Assembly: GCA_005882715.1 (NCBI GenBank)
Contig: VBEI01000071.1
Location: 1 to 10,957 of the forward strand
Direction: 5' to 3'
Length of the DNA stretch: 10,957 nucleotides
From: Chloroflexota bacterium
Lineage (GTDB): Bacteria; Chloroflexota; Dehalococcoidia; SM23-28-2; RBG-16-64-32
Shown here: one piece after another, positions 1-7,030 of the stretch
How positions within the stretch are numbered: the first letter of the stretch is position 1
How the letters are laid out: the number at the start of each line of letters is the position of its first letter
Made by a program: the position numbers and the translations under genes
The notes under the pieces: generated by a model
Seen by the model: only the letters and a program-made list of their open reading frames with translations
Told to the model about the DNA's origin: nothing
The model's database searches: none

Positions 1-1646
1 CCATGGGCGACAAGTCCGCCGCACGGGACCTCGCCGATTCCCTCGGCGTGCCGACCATTCCGGGTTATCACGGTGAGGGCCAGGACATTGCATTGCTCCA
101 GGCCCAGGCCGAGAAGATCGGCTACCCGCTCATGGTCAAGGCCGCGATGGGCGGCGGCGGCCGTGGCATGCGGCTGGTCGAGTCACCCGACGACCTAGAG
201 AATGCCGTCGAGAGCGGCCACCGCGAGGCCGAGCGCGCCTTTGGCGACGGCCGCCTCCTCCTAGAGCGCGCCGTGCAGAACGCCCGCCACATCGAGGTCC
301 AGGTCCTCGCGGACTCGCTCGGCAACACCGTTCACCTGGGCGAGCGCGACTGCTCCGTCCAGCGACGCCACCAGAAGGTCGTCGAAGAGACGCCTTCTCC
401 CGCCGTCGATGATCAGCTACGCGTCCGTTTCGGCGAAGCCGCCGTCCGTTTGGCGAAGGCGGTCTCCTACCAGAGCGCCGGCACGGTCGAATTTCTCCTC
501 GCCGCCAACGGTGACTTCTACTTTCTCGAGATGAATACCCGCCTTCAGGTGGAGCACGGCGTTACGGAGCTCGTAACCGGACTCGACATCGTGGCTCTTC
601 AACTCTCCATCGCCGCCGGAGAGAGACTTCCGTTCGAGCAGAACGGCGTAACTTTCACTGGACATGCCATCGAGTGCCGCGTTTATGCCGAGGACCCCCT
701 TAAGCATTACCTGCCGAGCCCCGGGCGCATCACGGCTTTCGAAACACGGGCGGGCGAAGGCATCCGGAATGACGTGGGCACCTACGCGGGCGACGAGGTC
801 AGCACCTACTATGACCCGCTTCTCGGCAAGCTGCTGACTTGGGGCCACGACCGGGCAGAGGCACTCCGCCGCATGGAACGCGCGCTCGCCGCCTATCGAG
901 TTGAAGGCGTACACACGAACCTGCCGCTCCTCCGCGCCATCATCGCGCACCCCGATTTCTGCTCGGGGGAAGCGACCACCGAATTTCTCGATCTCCACGT
1001 AAGCCCGGAGGCGCTCGCTCTCGCGGCCACAGAGGAGGCACTCATTTCGACTTTCGGCGCGCTCGCCGTCGGCATCGATGACAGCACCCTGCCGGACCCC
1101 TGGCTGATGGCCGGCCCACACCGCCCCGGAGGCCGGATGGTGCTCGCCCTGCGCTCGGAAGGGACCCCCGAAGTCATCGAGGGCCAGCGCGTCGCCGGCA
1201 GCGCCAATGAATGGCGCATGAGTGTCCAGGGTCGCGACAGGAGCGTGCGGTTCTCTCGCGTTCCCCCCAACCGCATCATCGCTGAGACGGACGCTCGCGC
1301 CTGGCCGGCCGAGGTGAATAGGACTGCATCCGGCGTGGTCATCACGACGTCTGGCAGGGCGTTCTCGTTTGAATGGGCGTCTGGCGAAAGGCACGCCGCC
1401 CACACCGATGCACACCGGCAGCGCGGGCTGACCGCGCCGATGCCGGGCCTTGTCCTGAAAGTCCTCGTGCGGACAGGCGAGAAAGTGCGCGCACACCAGA
1501 CGCTCATCGTGCTGGAGGCGATGAAGATGGAGCACAACATTGACGCGCCGTACGACGGGACCGTGAAGAAGGTCAACTGCGCGGAGGGCGGACGCGTGGC
1601 CGAGGGCGCGGTGCTAATCGAGCTGGAGCGACTCGCGGCGAAATGA
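1..1646 (+). CDS. Acyl-CoA carboxylase alpha (biotin carboxylase/BCCP) subunit, probably 3-methylcrotonyl-CoA carboxylase; 5' end cut by window edge
   Basis: The frame enters from the left edge, so the gene is partial. The first visible Met (base 3) is the internal MGDKSAAR stretch of biotin carboxylases, which sits near residue 110-115 in full-length proteins. Numbering from that Met: the glycine-rich ATP lid is at 46-57 (KAAMGGGGRGMR), the catalytic EMNTRLQVEH block at 176-185, the biotin-carboxylase C-terminal domain at about 211-320, a divergent linker follows, and a biotinyl domain ends the protein with EAMKMEH. The biotinylated Lys is residue 508 (codon 1524-1526). The enzyme would carboxylate its own biotin using ATP and bicarbonate and pass CO2 to a beta subunit not in the window. 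The fused BC-BCCP layout is shared by methylcrotonyl-, propionyl- and geranyl-CoA carboxylases. The 4-base ATGA overlap with HMG-CoA lyase favours methylcrotonyl-CoA (leucine degradation; mccA/liuD type). Function is sure; the substrate is inferred from context. Confidence 0.93.
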   Translation, partial: MGDKSAARDLADSLGVPTIPGYHGEGQDIALLQAQAEKIGYPLMVKAAMGGGGRGMRLVESPDDLENAVESGHREAERAFGDGRLLLERAVQNARHIEVQVLADSLGNTVHLGERDCSVQRRHQKVVEETPSPAVDDQLRVRFGEAAVRLAKAVSYQSAGTVEFLLAANGDFYFLEMNTRLQVEHGVTELVTGLDIVALQLSIAAGERLPFEQNGVTFTGHAIECRVYAEDPLKHYLPSPGRITAFETRAGEGIRNDVGTYAGDEVSTYYDPLLGKLLTWGHDRAEALRRMERALAAYRVEGVHTNLPLLRAIIAHPDFCSGEATTEFLDLHVSPEALALAATEEALISTFGALAVGIDDSTLPDPWLMAGPHRPGGRMVLALRSEGTPEVIEGQRVAGSANEWRMSVQGRDRSVRFSRVPPNRIIAETDARAWPAEVNRTASGVVITTSGRAFSFEWASGERHAAHTDAHRQRGLTAPMPGLVLKVLVRTGEKVRAHQTLIVLEAMKMEHNIDAPYDGTVKKVNCAEGGRVAEGAVLIELERLAAK

Positions 1647-2581
1647 GATCTCCCAATCGAGTCGTGATCACCGAGGTAGGGCCGCGGGATGGGCTCCAGA
1701 ACGAGAGTCGCGCCATACCGCTCGACCGGAAGATCGCCCTGGTGGATGCTCTCTCGGCTTGCGGTCTGACCAGAATCGAGGCTGCATCTTTCGTAAGCCC
1801 CAAAGCCATCCCACAAATGGCTAACGCGGCCGAAGTGATGGCGGGCATTCGGCGGCGCCCCGGCGTCACCTACGTCGGCCTAGTACCGAACGACGTAGGC
1901 GCCCGCAATGCGATCGAAGCTCGCGTCGATGAGATCGCCGTTGTTGTGTCAGCTAGCGAGTCACACAATCGCGCCAACGTCAACCGCACCGTCGCCGAAT
2001 CGCTTGAGGCCATCCGCGGCATCGCCTCGTTATGTCGCGAAGCAAGCATACCCTGGACCGGCTACATCTCGACTTCCTTTGGTTGCCCCTATGAGGGGGC
2101 GGTGGATGTCGCCCGCGTGTTCGAGATTGCCGAGCGCCTGCGCGATACCGGTGCGGAAGCAATCGCCCTGGGTGACACGATCGGAATCGCGAATCCGCGC
2201 CAGGTCTTCGAGACGGTAATTGAATTCTTCCACAAGCTTCCTGACATGCCACTGCGCCTGCATTTTCACGATACGCGCGGCATGGCGCTGGCAAACGTAA
2301 TCGCCGCCATTGAGGCAGGCGCCAGCCAGTTCGACGGCTCTGTGGGCGGCCTCGGCGGTTGCCCCTATGCGCCGGGCGCCTCGGGCAACGTCGCCACCGA
2401 GGACCTCGTCGCGATGCTCCACGCCATGGGCATCGAGACGGGCGTGCAATTGGACGGGCTGCTTGACGCCGCCTGGCTCGCCGAAGAAATCGTCGGACGC
2501 CCGCTTGATGGGCGCGTCAAGCGCGCGTTCCCTCGCCCGGCGTCCAGCCAACACGCGGCTCAAGCGGATTATGTCTCCTGA
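1643..2581 (+). CDS. mvaB: Hydroxymethylglutaryl-CoA lyase
   Basis: This 312-residue protein has the usual length for bacterial HMG-CoA lyase, which cleaves HMG-CoA to acetoacetate and acetyl-CoA in the last step of leucine degradation. Visible family residues are R15/D16 in EVGPRDGLQN (catalytic Arg and metal-binding Asp), the metal-binding HFHD at 207-210, the loop GGLGGCPYAPGASGN at 235-249 with catalytic Cys240, and Asn249, a further metal ligand in this family. Its ATG overlaps the upstream carboxylase stop (ATGA), so translation is probably coupled and no strong Shine-Dalgarno is needed. The C-terminus after about residue 296 is an unremarkable tail whose codons also hold the start of the sigma factor gene. 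Homologous isopropylmalate or homocitrate synthases are less likely because the Cys loop and the neighbour both fit HMG-CoA lyase. Confidence 0.95.
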   Translation: MRSPNRVVITEVGPRDGLQNESRAIPLDRKIALVDALSACGLTRIEAASFVSPKAIPQMANAAEVMAGIRRRPGVTYVGLVPNDVGARNAIEARVDEIAVVVSASESHNRANVNRTVAESLEAIRGIASLCREASIPWTGYISTSFGCPYEGAVDVARVFEIAERLRDTGAEAIALGDTIGIANPRQVFETVIEFFHKLPDMPLRLHFHDTRGMALANVIAAIEAGASQFDGSVGGLGGCPYAPGASGNVATEDLVAMLHAMGIETGVQLDGLLDAAWLAEEIVGRPLDGRVKRAFPRPASSQHAAQADYVS

Positions 2582-3176
2582 TCTGATCGACCCTTCAGAA
2601 CGAAATACCCACAGAGAGGACGGGGACCTGGCGGACGGACTTCGCCGCCGGGACCCGCTTGCTATGGAGATTCTTTACGAACGGCTAGGCCGTCAGGCCT
2701 TTGGTCTTGCCTATCGGATTCTCGGCGACGGCCCTTCCGCAGAAGACGCCGTCCAAGAAGCCTTGCTCACCGTCTGGCGACAGGCAGACCGGATCGACGC
2801 CGCTCGCGGAAGGCTCAACTCGTTCGTCCTGACCCTCGTACACCACAAGGCGATCGATGCTTTGCGAGTGAAACGAGGTCAACAGGCACGGCAGATCTCC
2901 GTAGACTTCGCGGAGGTCGAAAAGGTAGGCGCCGACTTCTCCGAGCGTGTGCTTCAGTCAATCGCGAGCGGCGAAGTGCGAGCGGCCCTGACGAGGCTCC
3001 CCGAAGAACAACGGCGTCCGATCGAGATGGCGTATTACGAGGGGCTGACGCACCTGGAGATAGCCGCGGCATTGGATCTGCCGTTGGGCACCGTCAAGAG
3101 CAGGCTTCGGCTCGGCCTCGAAAAGCTGAGGGTGGCACTGAGAGCTGGATCTGGTGATGAACTGCGACGAAGTTGA
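2571..3176 (+). CDS. ECF-type RNA polymerase sigma factor (sigma-70 family, SigK-like)
   Basis: The 201-residue protein has the two-domain layout of extracytoplasmic-function sigma factors. Region 2 spans about 33-101, with the core-binding/-10-recognition stretch around SAEDAVQEALLTVWRQAD (56-73). A linker covers about 102-132. Region 4 spans about 133-189, with the helix-turn-helix in LTHLEIAAALDLPLGTVKSR (159-178). The ATG at 2571 overlaps the last 11 bases of the HMG-CoA lyase gene. The same frame stays open further upstream to 2310, but those residues have no sigma-factor character and lie antiphase to the lyase. The next ATG (2664) would remove the start of region 2. The stop lies inside the anti-sigma gene, so the pair is co-translated. 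It should direct transcription of an envelope-related regulon, possibly including DUF4331, and be inactive while bound by the anti-sigma factor. The 11-base overlap suggests some expression by read-through from the leucine operon. Confidence 0.93.
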   Translation: MSPDLIDPSERNTHREDGDLADGLRRRDPLAMEILYERLGRQAFGLAYRILGDGPSAEDAVQEALLTVWRQADRIDAARGRLNSFVLTLVHHKAIDALRVKRGQQARQISVDFAEVEKVGADFSERVLQSIASGEVRAALTRLPEEQRRPIEMAYYEGLTHLEIAAALDLPLGTVKSRLRLGLEKLRVALRAGSGDELRRS

Positions 3177-3840
3177 AGACATCTTAGGCGCCTACGCTCT
3201 GGATGCGTTGCCGGGCGAACTTTCGGCTGACGTCACGGCCCACCTCGCCACGTGCTCGAAGCACCCGGAGGCTGCCGAGCTGCGGGCCGTTGCCGGTGCG
3301 CTCGCTTTCGCCGCGCCGGAAGCTCAGCCATCCGCTGCCCTCAAGACGCGTCTGCTGGAGGCCCTTCGTGAGGAGTCAGAACCGGCCGATGCAGCCCCGC
3401 GACGCATCGGCATTCTCGGCTGGCTCAAGCCGCCGGTTCGCCAACGGGCGGTTCCGTACGCGCTGGCGGGGGCGCTTGTCATTGCCCTCATCGCGCTCGT
3501 CATCACTAACGTGGGGGGCTCCGATGAACCCCGCCGGGCCGCTAGTTCTCTCTCGGGAGAGAACAATGCGGGCGCCGTCGTATACGAGCTGGAAGACGGG
3601 ATAATCGTCCTCGACGCAGAAGGACTGAAGCCGTTGGACACTGCCCAAACGTACCAGCTCTGGTCGATTGCCTCCGGGAAGCCTTCGAGCCTCGGCCTTA
3701 TCGGCACCGCGCCGAACGGCGAGGCGCTCGCGGTCGTGCGGGCCGATCTGAACGCCATCGAATCACTCGCCGTAACGATCGAGCCGGCCGGTGGCAGCAT
3801 CGCACCCACTACTGATCCGGTCCTCGAAGGCAAAGTCTGA
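3157..3840 (+). CDS. RskA-type membrane anti-sigma factor
   Basis: This 227-residue single-pass protein starts inside the sigma gene (GTG 3154 or ATG 3157; I chose ATG). The N-terminal cytoplasmic part resembles a short anti-sigma domain (DILGAYALDALPGELS, then HLATC at 29-33), the part expected to bind the sigma factor. One membrane helix lies at about 98-118 after an Arg/Lys-rich stretch, which puts the N-terminus inside. The extracytoplasmic C-terminal half has RskA-domain signatures: YQLW at 166-169, and an EPAGGSIAPTTDPVL tail. In related systems regulated proteolysis of such factors frees the sigma factor; that is known from the family, not shown here. Oddity: the usual H-x3-C-x2-C zinc motif reads H-x3-C-x2-H (H29, C33, H36), with Cys3 as a possible fourth ligand. 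The next gene is 155 bases downstream. Confidence 0.9.
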   Translation: MNCDEVEDILGAYALDALPGELSADVTAHLATCSKHPEAAELRAVAGALAFAAPEAQPSAALKTRLLEALREESEPADAAPRRIGILGWLKPPVRQRAVPYALAGALVIALIALVITNVGGSDEPRRAASSLSGENNAGAVVYELEDGIIVLDAEGLKPLDTAQTYQLWSIASGKPSSLGLIGTAPNGEALAVVRADLNAIESLAVTIEPAGGSIAPTTDPVLEGKV

Positions 3841-3873
3841 TCGCCCCGAGCTAGATTCCAGAATTTTTCCCGC

Positions 3874-3890
3874 AGGCAGGTGATCTGCCT
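3874..3890 (+). terminator. Short hairpin after the anti-sigma gene; possible weak terminator
   Basis: A perfect 6-bp stem AGGCAG/CTGCCT closes a 5-base GTGAT loop, 33 bases after the anti-sigma stop. It is followed by a pyrimidine-rich stretch (CCTCTCTTCC) rather than a real T-run, so any termination would be weak or factor-dependent. It may reduce read-through into DUF4331 and imply a separate promoter for that gene. Confidence 0.3.
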
Positions 3891-3917
3891 CCTCTCTTCC
3901 TGCGAACTACTAGCAGA

Positions 3918-3946
3918 TGGCGTCGCCTGGTTAACGTCCGACGCCA
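3918..3946. promoter_or_regulatory. 8-bp inverted repeat around GTTAAC upstream of DUF4331
   Basis: TGGCGTCG at 3918-3925 and its perfect complement CGACGCCA at 3939-3946 flank a 13-base spacer that itself contains the palindrome GTTAAC (3930-3935), so the two symmetry centres nearly coincide. It ends 49 bases before the DUF4331 ATG. It could be a dimeric repressor/activator operator or a leader RNA hairpin. I see no convincing sigma-70 or ECF promoter nearby, so its role is inference. Confidence 0.4.
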
Positions 3947-3987
3947 CCAAGCCTCGCCGGCAACGGGCTTCGACGATCTTCAAGAAT

Positions 3988-3993
3988 GGGAGG
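3988..3993 (+). promoter_or_regulatory. Ribosome binding site of DUF4331 gene (bears on start choice)
   Basis: GGGAGG is the only strong Shine-Dalgarno here. It lies just 2 bases before the ATG at 3996, which is too close for good initiation, but 8 bases before an in-frame TTG at 4002. The real start may therefore be the TTG, which would drop two residues and leave the signal peptide intact. Confidence 0.5.
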
Positions 3994-3995
3994 TT

Positions 3996-5642
3996 ATGGG
4001 ATTGCGAAAGCTACTCTTTTCCATTTCGCTTACGCTTATGGCTGCGGCGGCGATGATTGCGGTCATCGTCGGGGAACCGTCGTCTAACTCGGAGGCTTCG
4101 AGCCACCGCGACGCCCCACTGATTACGGAGGACCCGACAGCCGACAACACGGACGTCTACGCCTTCGTGAGCACCGAGCCGAGGCGTCAGGATCATGTCA
4201 CGCTCATTTCCAACTTCATCCCGTTAGAGGAACCGGGCGATGGGCCGAACTACTACCGGTTCTCGGACAACGTGCTCTACGAGATCAAGGTCGATACGAA
4301 CGGTGATGCCAAACCCGACCTGACCTATCAGTTCAACTTCAATACCCAGATCGGCGCCATCACGCCCAACACGTTCCTCTACAACACCGGCAAGATTGGG
4401 CTGCCGCCTGATCCCAGCGACCCGTCCTCGCAATACACGAACCTCAATCAGCAGCAAAGCTACACAGTGACTGAGGTTGGCGGGAAGTCTAGGCAGGGCG
4501 ACGACGATGACGACAGCGGGGGCGGGCAGCGCGAAGCACATGTGCTGCTGAGCAACGCGCGCGTCGCACCGATACACGTAGGCCCCAGGTCCACGGGAAC
4601 TCCCGAAGAGTACGAGAGTCTCGCGAACGCTGCTGTCCACACTATTGGCAGCAGCCCGAACGACGTCCGCGTCTTTGCTGGCCAGCGGGACGACGGGTTC
4701 TACGTCGACTTGATGGGCAACTTCGATCTCCTCAATCTACGCAACCCGGGGGTGGATACCGTTAGCGGATTCAATGTCCACACAATCGCGATCGAGATTC
4801 CAAAGTCCCGTCTAGCAGCTGCCGGAGACACCGATGGCGTCATCGGTGTCTGGTCCACAGCGAGCCGCCCGAAGGGAAGCGTCCTTCGGGACAACGATGA
4901 TGAGTCTCAGCATTCCGGTAAGTTCGTGCAGGTCTCGCGGCTCGGTAACCCGCTGGTCAATGACGTTCTGATGCCACTCAGCTTCAAAGACAAGTTCAAC
5001 GCTCCCCAGCCGAAGGACGACGCCAAAAACATCGAAAACTTCATCGTTAACCCCGGCAGTAGCCTGGGTGGGGCCGCTTTCGTGCCGCTGTTGAACAGCG
5101 TCACCGGTTGCACGCCGACCGACGGCCGCGCGGACCTGGACCTCGTGCTTCTTAAGGGCATACCTGCTGGTACCCTCGGCCTTCCCGGCACTCAGGATAC
5201 CCAACATGAAGGCGGCCCGGTGCCAGCAGACGTGCTCCATTTGAACACGAACGTCGCGCCCACAACTGGGACCGGTTCATACAGCCCTCTTGGCGCCTTC
5301 GGAGGGGACGTCGCTGGCTTCCCGAATGGCCGCCGCGTCGGCGATGACGTGCTCGATATCGACGCTCGTGCAGCCGCAGGTGGCATCCTACATCTCCTTG
5401 GGGCCATCAACTGCCCTGCTTCCCTGGGCATCTCCGACAACGTCCAGGCAAACGATGTTCCATATCTTGATCACTTCCCGTATCTTGGCCTGCCCCACCA
5501 GGGGTACAACCATGAGCACGACCACGGCGTGTCGGTGTTTAGCGTGGCAACGCTTGGGATGGGCCTGCTCGGATTCATCCTCGCGGTCGCTGTGGCTGGC
5601 CCGCGCGTGATCGGCTCAATCCGGAAGCGAATCCAAGGGTAG
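3996..5642 (+). CDS. DUF4331-family exported protein with C-terminal membrane anchor
   Basis: The function of DUF4331 proteins is not known. The N-terminus is a typical signal peptide: basic MGLRK, hydrophobic 8-26, and a plausible cleavage after SEA (34). The mature protein then opens with the family hallmark SSHRDAPLITEDPTADNTDVY (from 35; also D49, D53). Other family features are a DTNGDAKPD calcium-loop-like segment at 100-108 (D100, N102, D104, D108), FPNGRRVGDDVLDI at 442-455, and two Cys (372, 473) that could form a disulfide outside the cell. An Asp/Gly-rich low-complexity insert lies at 168-177 and another acidic patch at 299-303. The C-terminus has a His-rich HEHDH (506-510), one membrane helix at about 513-534 and a basic RKR tail, so the protein is probably held on the outer face of the cytoplasmic membrane. 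It lies between the sigma/anti-sigma pair and a TPR protein, making it a candidate sensor or main regulon member. Confidence 0.9.
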   Translation: MGLRKLLFSISLTLMAAAAMIAVIVGEPSSNSEASSHRDAPLITEDPTADNTDVYAFVSTEPRRQDHVTLISNFIPLEEPGDGPNYYRFSDNVLYEIKVDTNGDAKPDLTYQFNFNTQIGAITPNTFLYNTGKIGLPPDPSDPSSQYTNLNQQQSYTVTEVGGKSRQGDDDDDSGGGQREAHVLLSNARVAPIHVGPRSTGTPEEYESLANAAVHTIGSSPNDVRVFAGQRDDGFYVDLMGNFDLLNLRNPGVDTVSGFNVHTIAIEIPKSRLAAAGDTDGVIGVWSTASRPKGSVLRDNDDESQHSGKFVQVSRLGNPLVNDVLMPLSFKDKFNAPQPKDDAKNIENFIVNPGSSLGGAAFVPLLNSVTGCTPTDGRADLDLVLLKGIPAGTLGLPGTQDTQHEGGPVPADVLHLNTNVAPTTGTGSYSPLGAFGGDVAGFPNGRRVGDDVLDIDARAAAGGILHLLGAINCPASLGISDNVQANDVPYLDHFPYLGLPHQGYNHEHDHGVSVFSVATLGMGLLGFILAVAVAGPRVIGSIRKRIQG

Positions 5643-5652
5643 TGCCGATTCC

Positions 5653-5684
5653 GGGAGGGGCCGTCCGCCCCGGCGGCCCCTCCC
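5653..5684 (+). other. Strong intercistronic hairpin between DUF4331 and TPR genes
   Basis: GGGAGGGGCCG (5653-5663) pairs perfectly with CGGCCCCTCCC (5674-5684), an 11-bp GC-only-but-one stem with a 10-base loop. It begins 10 bases after the DUF4331 stop and ends 17 bases before the TPR ATG. There is no T-run after it, so it does not look like an intrinsic terminator. An RNA-stability or processing element that sets the DUF4331:TPR ratio is more likely. Its presence argues against a GTG start at 5642 for the TPR gene. Confidence 0.6.
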
Positions 5685-5701
5685 AGCCGACGGGACAGTC
5701 T

Positions 5702-7030
5702 ATGAGCAGGGTGAATCGTCTCGCAGGAGTGACAGCAGTCCTCCTACTCCTCGCCGGCGCCACTGGGTTCCTATCCATCGCGAGGTTCTTGTCTGGTTCC
5801 GAAGAGGACAATAGCGATCGCGCAGCCCCTATCGCGTCAGCGGCGGATCGGGCAATCACTCAGCTCCAACAGCGTCTTGCCAGCAAACCGAATGATCTCG
5901 TATCTCTTGACGGCCTTGGATCTGCTTACCTGCAAAAGGCGCGAGAGAGCGGCGACCCCGCCTTTTACACGAAAGCCGGGGGTCTGTTTGACAAGGCGCA
6001 GGCGATCGACCCAACTGACCAAGAGGGCATCACCGGTGCAAGCAGGTTGGCTGCGGCCCGTCATGACTTCGCCCGGGCGCTGGAACTGGCCCAGCAGGCT
6101 CTCCGGCTGGACCCAGACGACCCAGACATTCAGGGCGCACTTGGCGACGCGCTCGTCGAGCTCGGCCGCTACGACGAGGCGAGGTCTGCCTTCCAGCGCA
6201 TGCTCGATGCTCGTCCCGATCTCAACGCTTACGTCCGTATAGCCTATGTCCGCGAGCTTTACGGCGATTCAGTTGGGGCGATAGAAGCGATGAAACTCGC
6301 CGTTGAAGCCGTCCGTCCTGGTGGCGAGACCGCCGCGTGGGTGCACTGGCAGTTGGGCAATATCTACTTCAACACAAACGCGCCGGACAACGCCGCCGCC
6401 GAGTATCGAGCTGCGCTTGACGCGTTTCCCGGATACGTCCATGCGGTCGCCGGGAATGCTCGCCTCGCCGCGGCTCGCGGAGACTACGAAAAAGCCATCG
6501 AGCTGTATCGGGATGTTACAGCCCGTCAGCCTGTCGTCGACTACGTAGCAGCCCTTGGCGACGTTTACCGCGCCGCCGGCCGCGATGGCGAAGCGCAACG
6601 CCAATACGATCTTGTCGGTGCAATCGACAGCCTCTACCGAGCGAATGGCATTGACACCGATCTCGAAATGGCTCTCTACATGGCGGACCACGATCTCAAT
6701 CGCGACGATGCCCTGGGCCAGGCCCGTGCCGCATACGAAGCACGTCCCGGGAGCATCCGTGCCGCCGACGTCTTGTCTTGGGCGCTCTACAAGATCGGGA
6801 AGAACGACGAGGCGCTGAACTACTCCCGCGAGGCGTTACGCCTTGGGACGCAAGACCCGATGATCCTTTTCCACGCGGGCATGATCAACTACAAAGTCGG
6901 CGATCGAGATGCGGCGCGAGACTATCTCTCACGGGCCATCCAGATCAACCCAAGCTTCTCGATCCTTTACGGTGAACAGGCGCGGACCACACTGGAAGAC
7001 CTGCAGAACGCGGTGAAAAGACAAGAATGA
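5702..7030 (+). CDS. Membrane-anchored tetratricopeptide-repeat protein
   Basis: This 442-residue protein has a short basic N-terminus (MSRVNR), one membrane helix at about 7-29, and an acidic exit (SGSEEDNSD), so the rest should face outside the cytoplasm. From about 45 to the end it is built of helix pairs of TPR type. Clear repeats run at about 115-137 (ARHDFARALELAQQALRLDP), 140-172, 211-244, 245-275, 279-305, 351-382 and 384-417 (sizes such as INYKVGDRDAARDYLSRAIQ). TPRs bind other proteins, so it may scaffold a complex with DUF4331. The ATG at 5702 was chosen over an in-frame GTG at 5642 because GGGA at 5692-5695 is well spaced, the N-terminus becomes a clean signal anchor, and the extra 20 residues would be encoded by the GC-rich hairpin. 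A precise function cannot be given. Confidence 0.88.
   Translation: MSRVNRLAGVTAVLLLLAGATGFLSIARFLSGSEEDNSDRAAPIASAADRAITQLQQRLASKPNDLVSLDGLGSAYLQKARESGDPAFYTKAGGLFDKAQAIDPTDQEGITGASRLAAARHDFARALELAQQALRLDPDDPDIQGALGDALVELGRYDEARSAFQRMLDARPDLNAYVRIAYVRELYGDSVGAIEAMKLAVEAVRPGGETAAWVHWQLGNIYFNTNAPDNAAAEYRAALDAFPGYVHAVAGNARLAAARGDYEKAIELYRDVTARQPVVDYVAALGDVYRAAGRDGEAQRQYDLVGAIDSLYRANGIDTDLEMALYMADHDLNRDDALGQARAAYEARPGSIRAADVLSWALYKIGKNDEALNYSREALRLGTQDPMILFHAGMINYKVGDRDAARDYLSRAIQINPSFSILYGEQARTTLEDLQNAVKRQE

Noticed and set aside
417..1816. Long minus-strand open frames (417-1535 and 893-1816) antisense to the carboxylase gene
   Set aside because: Their translations are Arg/Pro/Ser-rich and match no domain. 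The plus strand carries clear catalytic motifs over the same bases, so these are GC-rich shadow frames.
2310..2570. Upstream extension of the sigma factor frame
   Set aside because: It lies antiphase within HMG-CoA lyase, and its residues (Ala/Arg/Ser/Pro-rich) bear no relation to sigma factors.
3904..3924. ECF-like promoter GAAC ... CGTC upstream of DUF4331
   Set aside because: The spacing between AAC and CGT is only 13 bases; ECF promoters normally have about 16-17. No better pair was found in 3841-3995.
5642..5701. GTG start for the TPR protein overlapping the DUF4331 stop
   Set aside because: The 20 extra residues are encoded by the GC-rich hairpin and would precede a complete signal anchor; ATG 5702 has a better ribosome site.
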